Assembly: GCA_002441125.1 (NCBI GenBank)
Contig: DJVI01000005.1
Coordinates: 1,480-65,479, forward strand
From: Caldifarciminota bacterium UBA6260
Lineage (GTDB): Bacteria > Hydrothermota > 32-111
DNA: 64,000 nucleotides
Reading direction: 5' to 3'
Shown here piece by piece: positions 62,884-64,000 of the stretch. Position 1 is the first letter of the stretch; every line of letters starts with the position of its first letter. A program made the translations under genes and the position numbers. The notes below the pieces were generated by a model that saw only the letters and a program-made list of their open reading frames with translations, was not told where the DNA came from and made no database searches.

Positions 62884-64000
62884 TATCTACAATAAAAAAA
62901 ATATTATCCCTTTCATTTCTTATAATTTTTACATTTATTTTTTCTGAAGAGAAAGTAGGACTCGTTCTTGGTGGTGGTGCTGCGAGAGGACTTGCACATA
63001 TAGGTGTCCTAAAAGTTATAGAAGAATACAACATACCTGTTGATTATGTTGCAGGAACAAGTATGGGCTCAATAATAGGGGGACTTTGGTCATCAGGTTA
63101 TACGGCATCTGAAATAGAGTCTATATTTTTAAGTGAAAATATAAAAAACTGGCTCAACGAATCAACTATAAAAAATTACCAACCTGTTTTTCTCTATCTA
63201 AACTCATATCCCACTTTTTTGACTACAGAGTTAAAGGATGGAAAGTTGAAGGTTCCTGAAAGTACTGTTGATGATAAGATCATCAACCTTGAACTTTTCT
63301 CTTTCTTTTCTGAAATAGATTACGCCATAGATTCAGATTTCAGAAAGATGTATAAACCATTCCTTTGTACAGCATCGGATATTAAAAGTGAGAATCCAAA
63401 AATCTTTACAAAAGGAAAATTGGAAAAATCTATCAGGGCTTCAATGGCAATCCCACTCATTTTTAAACCTGTTATTTTTGATTCAGTATCATATTTCGAT
63501 GGAGGAATGTTTGAAAATATTCCTTTGAAATCTATAAAAGATACTTTTAACCCTGATATAATAATAAGTGTTGATGTATCCTCAGATGGAAAGAGTTTAG
63601 AAGAGAAAAATCCTTCGATAATAGATATAGCTTTTTCCATAGTAGATCTTTTAACAAGAAATTATCCTCCAGATACTCTTGAAAAATACAGTATTTACAT
63701 AAGACCTGATGTTGGACAATATAGAGGATATGAGTTTACAAAATCTGAAGAGATCATAAAAAAAGGTTACGAACAAGCCAAGAAGGTACTGCCCAAAATA
63801 AAGGATAAGATAAAAAATGAAGAAGTGTATCCAAAAGAGAACAGAAAATTTTATATAGATGGATTTAAAAGTTTCAACGGAAGGATAATAGATACGGTAA
63901 TTATAGAATCCAAAAATGGATGGAGTGATAGATCAATTAGAAATATTATAAAATTGAAAAGTGGAGATTTATTCTTTTATGATAACCTAAAAAAATCTAT
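62880..64000 (+). CDS. patatin-like phospholipase, probable type Vd (PlpD-like) outer-membrane protein, C-terminus cut
   Basis: Frame open from ATG 62880 to the window end (373 codons seen). Signal peptide (residues about 5-22), then a patatin domain: oxyanion loop GGGAARGLAH, nucleophile Ser61 in GTSMGS, and catalytic Asp207 in FDGGMF. After residue about 320 the sequence (FYIDGFKSFNGRIIDTVIIE ... NIIKLKSGDLFFYDNL) looks like the start of a POTRA domain, as in PlpD/FplA proteins that continue into a 16-strand barrel. That barrel would lie outside the window. Predicted role: lipid hydrolysis at the surface or periplasm. It shares ATGA with the acyl-CoA synthetase gene. Confidence 0.85.
   Translation, partial: MISTIKKILSLSFLIIFTFIFSEEKVGLVLGGGAARGLAHIGVLKVIEEYNIPVDYVAGTSMGSIIGGLWSSGYTASEIESIFLSENIKNWLNESTIKNYQPVFLYLNSYPTFLTTELKDGKLKVPESTVDDKIINLELFSFFSEIDYAIDSDFRKMYKPFLCTASDIKSENPKIFTKGKLEKSIRASMAIPLIFKPVIFDSVSYFDGGMFENIPLKSIKDTFNPDIIISVDVSSDGKSLEEKNPSIIDIAFSIVDLLTRNYPPDTLEKYSIYIRPDVGQYRGYEFTKSEEIIKKGYEQAKKVLPKIKDKIKNEEVYPKENRKFYIDGFKSFNGRIIDTVIIESKNGWSDRSIRNIIKLKSGDLFFYDNLKKS

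Noticed and set aside
1..64000. CRISPR arrays, IS elements, prophage genes, tRNA genes
   Set aside because: No spaced direct repeats, transposase or phage motifs, or tRNA cloverleaf signature were found; coding density leaves almost no room.

Overview
The window is AT-rich DNA (roughly one third G+C by eye) from a diderm, Gram-negative-type bacterium. The envelope evidence is an LptF/LptG pair, a porin, PorV/PorQ-like and other beta-barrel proteins, a TonB C-terminal domain, a patatin-POTRA (type Vd-like) protein and several lipoproteins. The phylum is not determinable by eye. The style (very compact, low G+C, many envelope proteins, few recognisable regulators) recalls uncultured candidate phyla such as WOR-3 or Hydrothermae, but that is a weak guess. 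No rRNA, tRNA, IS element, prophage or CRISPR array was seen. The only RNA gene found is tmRNA.

Layout. 1-2.9 kb (minus): start of a ComM/YifB ATPase, an HD-GYP/TPR protein, then ssrA (tmRNA). 2.9-5.9 kb (plus): a membrane hybrid histidine kinase. 5.9-11 kb (minus): a complete phosphate operon, porin-pstS-pstC-pstA-pstB-phoU, behind a tandem Pho-box-like promoter. 11-19 kb (minus): LptG/LptF-like permeases, RadC, an unknown protein, a B12-binding-type radical SAM protein, an M23 peptidase and two sugar ABC permeases. 19.2-20.6 kb (plus): a DpnA-like adenine methyltransferase and a nuclease-like partner, probably a foreign restriction-modification unit. 20.7-24 kb (plus): a PepT-like peptidase and a divergent EF-G paralogue. 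24-28.4 kb (minus): an Hpt protein, a peptide-binding lipoprotein fused to a TonB C-terminal domain, a glycosyltransferase that seems to start at ACG, and a small beta-barrel protein. 28.5-30.1 kb (plus): PorV/PorQ-like and DUF4388 proteins.

30.1-41.1 kb (minus) is one long overlapping housekeeping run: lipoprotein, gyrA, moxR, envC-like, holB, ricT, metG, tatD, rsmA, RNase H-like exonuclease. 41.4-48.8 kb holds a discoidin-like lipoprotein, MgtE, an M28 peptidase, a TPR protein, a glycosyltransferase and a beta-helix protein. 48.8-56.8 kb (minus) is the classical block rpmH-rnpA-yidD-yidC-jag-mnmE-rph-rluD-topA. 57-60.3 kb (plus): YkgJ-like, PAS/GAF and anion permease genes, with a lipoprotein convergent. 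61-64 kb (plus): a long-chain acyl-CoA synthetase and a patatin-like outer-membrane protein cut by the window end.

Three genome-wide habits stand out. First, convergent genes leave no space: four of seven convergent pairs meet at the palindrome TGATCA, so that TGA ends both genes with zero bases between, and the other three overlap. No intrinsic terminator was recognised. Second, many first genes have a -10 hexamer only 6-8 nt from the start codon and no Shine-Dalgarno sequence, i.e. predicted leaderless mRNAs, usually with a 16-bp -35/-10 spacer. Others have a strong AGGAGG. Third, same-strand genes commonly overlap by 4-40 nt.
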